Shown here piece after piece: positions 14,428-15,857 of a stretch of 15,857 bases of DNA. The DNA is taken from positions 1 to 15,857 of the forward strand of contig DCDB01000132.1 in NCBI GenBank assembly GCA_002316215.1, written 5' to 3'. A program made the position numbers and the translations under genes. This DNA comes from Lachnospiraceae bacterium UBA1066 (GTDB lineage Bacteria; Bacillota; Clostridia; Lachnospirales; Lachnospiraceae). The first letter of the stretch is position 1. Every line of letters starts with the position of its first letter. A model generated the notes under the pieces. The model saw only the letters and a list, made by a program, of their open reading frames with translations, ran no database searches and was not told the DNA's origin.

Positions 14428-15857
14428 ATGGATAAACAGTGCAGTTTTTTTAAACGAAACATCGTTTCTCTCATATTTTTCTGCATTTTCGGTTTCCTCC
14501 TCAACGCGGCCGGTTCTTTTGCCGCGTCTTTTTTTGTACTTCCGGTGTATCTGGATACGGCCGGAACGGTTCTTGTGGCCTCGCTGTGCGGGCCGATTCC
14601 TGCGATGCTGGTCGGATATGCCAGCAATGTGGCGATGTCTTTTATCGCTCCGTCGAATATGTATTACGCGGTCGTAAATGTCCTGATTGCGTTAACGGCG
14701 GCAATTTTTGCTGAAAAAGGGTTTTTCAGAAAGGCGTGGAAGGCGGCCGCGGCATCGGCCCTGATCGGCCTTGTGGCGGCAGTTCCGTCTTATATCATCG
14801 GGGCGGCTTTTCAGTCGACATTTTATGATGCGGACAGCCAGCTGGCAAAATATTTTGAAACCGGTTTTTCTATGGCGGGCATACCTTCCGGGATTCTTGC
14901 AAAGACTGTGACGGATATATGCGATAAGTTCATTTGCGGCATGATTGCCTTTATTATTCTCAGGCTGCTTCCCATGTCATTTAAAAGACGTTTTACTTAC
15001 GGCCAGATTTACGAAAAGGGGCAGGAGAAGGCAACGGTTATCATGCATCATGTCCTGAGCCGTGAGGAGATGAAAGCCAAAAGGAATGAAGTCAGCCATT
15101 CCCTGTATAATCGCGTGGCGCTGATACTTACAGCATTCAGTGTTCTTTTGTGCGTTCTTACAGTTTCCCTCAGCGTCATTCTTCATATCGGCACGATGGA
15201 TAAACGCTACACGGAGATCGGGAAAAATGCCGCGAGCTTTGTCGCTGATGTCGTGAAGGGAGAGGAAATTGACGGGTTCCTCAACGGCGGAAGCAATACC
15301 CAGGAATATAAAGATATTGCCCGGACACTTCATGAAATTAAATCGAATATCAGCGCCATTGAATTCCTTTACATTTACAAGGTGGAAGAAGACGGCTGCC
15401 ATGTCGTGTTCGATGTGGATACGGATGAAATGAAAGCGGATTCTGTCGGGACGGTTCTGCCATTTGACGCGACCCTTCCGGCAGGAGATAAAGAAATTCT
15501 GCTGGCAGGAGGGGAAGTCCGTCCGTTTACGTCGCAGGATCAGTATGGCTGGCTTCTGACGGTCTACGTGCCGGTCAGGGATGCAAATGGCGTGACGCAG
15601 GCCTATACGGGCGTGGATATCAGCATGGAAGACGTCATGCAGGAGAGATATACATTTATCATAAAGATATTATCGCTTTTTTCAGGCGTGGCAATTATCA
15701 TTATCAACATCATACTATGGCTCGCACGGGAATATATTACGATGCCGGTGAACCGGATGACCGTTGCCATGCAGGATTACGCGCACCGGAACAGCCGCGA
15801 GAGGGAGAACGGATCTGCGGAGCTGCGCGCCATTGAAATCCATACCGGCGACGAAAT
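14428..15857 (+). CDS. Membrane sensor protein with multi-pass N-terminus and extracytoplasmic Cache-like domain (3' end outside window)
   Basis: 476 residues are visible before the window ends. Seen: about five hydrophobic segments in residues 12-185 (near 12-36, 44-66, 76-96, 108-130, 152-186), resembling an ECF-transporter S-component-like membrane module; a charged stretch (187-227); a membrane helix (about 229-252); an extracytoplasmic domain (253-410) with FLYIYKVEEDG and a C-terminal AYTGVDIS strand, typical of Cache-type ligand sensors; a second helix (about 411-434); then TMPVNRMTVAMQDYA and ELRAIEIHTGDE, which look like a HAMP-like linker leading to an output domain. The output (SpoIIE phosphatase, GGDEF, HD-GYP or kinase) is beyond the window. 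ATG 14428 is the first possible start because TGA (14422-14424) is in frame upstream; its ribosome site is poor. Composition is G+C-rich (36 of 60 at 14581-14640). Whether it regulates the pilus genes is unknown. Confidence 0.85.
   Translation, partial: MDKQCSFFKRNIVSLIFFCIFGFLLNAAGSFAASFFVLPVYLDTAGTVLVASLCGPIPAMLVGYASNVAMSFIAPSNMYYAVVNVLIALTAAIFAEKGFFRKAWKAAAASALIGLVAAVPSYIIGAAFQSTFYDADSQLAKYFETGFSMAGIPSGILAKTVTDICDKFICGMIAFIILRLLPMSFKRRFTYGQIYEKGQEKATVIMHHVLSREEMKAKRNEVSHSLYNRVALILTAFSVLLCVLTVSLSVILHIGTMDKRYTEIGKNAASFVADVVKGEEIDGFLNGGSNTQEYKDIARTLHEIKSNISAIEFLYIYKVEEDGCHVVFDVDTDEMKADSVGTVLPFDATLPAGDKEILLAGGEVRPFTSQDQYGWLLTVYVPVRDANGVTQAYTGVDISMEDVMQERYTFIIKILSLFSGVAIIIINIILWLAREYITMPVNRMTVAMQDYAHRNSRERENGSAELRAIEIHTGDE

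Noticed and set aside
14977..15402. 141-codon open frame on the - strand opposite the sensor gene
   Set aside because: The + strand frame here gives membrane helices and a Cache-like domain; the antisense product resembles nothing and is explained as a shadow.

Overview
The window looks like a type IV pilus (T4P) or type IV-like secretion locus from a Gram-positive anaerobe, most likely a Clostridia/Lachnospiraceae-type Firmicute. The basis is a PilB/GspE ATPase of bacterial type, AGGAGG-like ribosome sites, pseudopilins with K-K-G leaders, and an ECF-like membrane sensor of a kind common in Clostridia. The genus is not determinable from the sequence alone. All genes read on the + strand.

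Layout: (1) 1-531 is the 3' end of a pilB/gspE-type assembly ATPase. (2) 532-790 is a 259-base leader that carries degenerate duplications of the pilB tail and, just before the next gene, a strong hairpin. (3) 791-11419 is one 10.6-kb gene for a 3542-residue pseudopilin. It has a perfect class III prepilin leader followed by about 40 GLUG-type solenoid repeats and then a tail of Fn3-like beta modules. (4) 11515-12297, 12462-12845 and 12866-14296 encode three more pilin-like proteins, resembling the GspK/PilX, GspI/PilV and GspJ/PilW classes. The last has a Ser/Thr linker and a C-terminal tail that looks like two carbohydrate-binding (CBM5/12-like) modules. (5) 14297-14427 is AT-rich and holds a weak terminator and a promoter candidate. 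(6) 14428-15857 is the 5' part of a membrane signalling protein: a multi-pass N-terminus, then an extracytoplasmic Cache-like domain between two membrane helices, then a cytoplasmic part cut by the window end.

How it fits together: the four pilin-like genes match the four-member minor pseudopilin set (GspH-I-J-K, or FimU-PilV-PilW-PilX) that caps and primes T4P and type II pseudopili. The ATPase next door would power assembly. The unusual point is that two of the four tip subunits carry large putative adhesive extensions, one of them giant. My inference is a pilus-tip-displayed adhesin complex, perhaps for plant, fungal or host glycans. Base composition supports an accessory island: sampled 60-base stretches of pilB and of the sensor gene are about 60-65% G+C, while samples from the pilin genes fall as low as 27-37%.
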